From the NCBI RefSeq assembly GCF_027571385.1, contig NZ_CP085636.1, positions 4,158,001-4,222,000 on the forward strand: 64,000 bases of DNA. The letters run 5' to 3'. Source of the DNA: Shewanella sp. MTB7 (GTDB lineage Bacteria > Pseudomonadota > Gammaproteobacteria > Enterobacterales > Shewanellaceae). Shown here one piece after another: positions 63,948-64,000 of the stretch. How positions within the stretch are numbered: position 1 is the first letter of the stretch; each line of letters starts with the position of its first letter. The position numbers were made by a program, and so were the translations under genes. The notes under the pieces were generated by a model. That model was not told the origin of the DNA. It saw only the letters and a program-made list of their open reading frames with translations, and made no database searches.

Positions 63948-64000
63948 CTACTTAGTGTATTCAACCGCTATTTGAGCTGCAAGCTTGGCATTGTTAAATA
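63948..64000 (-). CDS. C-terminal end of an unidentified gene (runs off window)
   Basis: One minus-strand frame is open from the window edge and ends NNAKLAAQIAVEYTK then TAG at 63948. The terminator about 100 bp downstream supports a real gene end. Too short to identify. Confidence 0.4.
   Translation of the reverse strand, partial: FNNAKLAAQIAVEYTK

Overview
The window looks like chromosome from a marine gammaproteobacterium of the Shewanella type. The gene content points this way: a liu leucine-degradation operon followed by succinyl/acetoacetyl-CoA:CoA transferase subunits, divergent etfBA and H-NS-like genes, the rcsF-trmO pair, ybaM, a hemerythrin-GGDEF protein, and dispersed small repeats. 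The genus is inferred from gene content and sequence style, not from a database search.

Region 1 (1-10.9 kb) is catabolic. A propionyl-CoA-synthetase-like gene runs off the left edge and is divergent from liuR-liuA-liuB-liuC-liuD-(46-codon ORF)-liuE-CoA transferase A-B, closed by a hairpin terminator. Together these take isovaleryl-CoA to acetoacetate and acetyl-CoA. A perfect 16-bp palindrome in front of liuR is a strong LiuR operator candidate. A 14/16 match to it lies with a PsrA-type box in front of etfBA (27.2 kb), whose product would accept electrons from LiuA. The 3' end of liuD has been tandemly duplicated, giving a small chimeric ORF between liuD and liuE.

Region 2 (11-34.6 kb) is ordinary chromosome. 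It holds an RND pump with a divergent two-component system, an orphan pseudopilin, a TlpA-like thioredoxin, tdk, an M3 peptidase lipoprotein, an NhaC antiporter, etfBA, an H-NS-like protein, two exported amidohydrolases, rcsF, trmO and an acetyltransferase.

Region 3 (about 34-57.5 kb) is an accessory island that looks more AT-rich and is read almost entirely on the minus strand. In transcription order it begins with a split Rhs/YD-repeat pair. Next come a small membrane protein, a displaced Rhs C-terminal module and a TPR/Sel1-like protein. It then contains a tandem array of about 28 strongly diverged small secreted proteins: 24 intact, 3 frameshifted and at least 1 remnant. Each has a signal peptide, strand-rich flanks, a central helix of the form YSxLLAAxMAGK, and usually two cysteines bracketing that helix. 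The array is interrupted by an IS3-family element, and a REP-associated (Y1) transposase with its repeats sits beside the Rhs genes. It ends at a strong terminator near 35.7 kb. I recognise no named function for the small family; this array is the candidate undescribed system.

Region 4 (57.5-64 kb) returns to chromosomal genes: ybaM, a zinc-ribbon protein, a universal stress protein, a DUF3291-like protein, a hemerythrin-GGDEF diguanylate cyclase and a second Y1 transposase. It also carries several non-coding repeats, including a 262-bp MITE-like element whose other full copy is at 19.3 kb.
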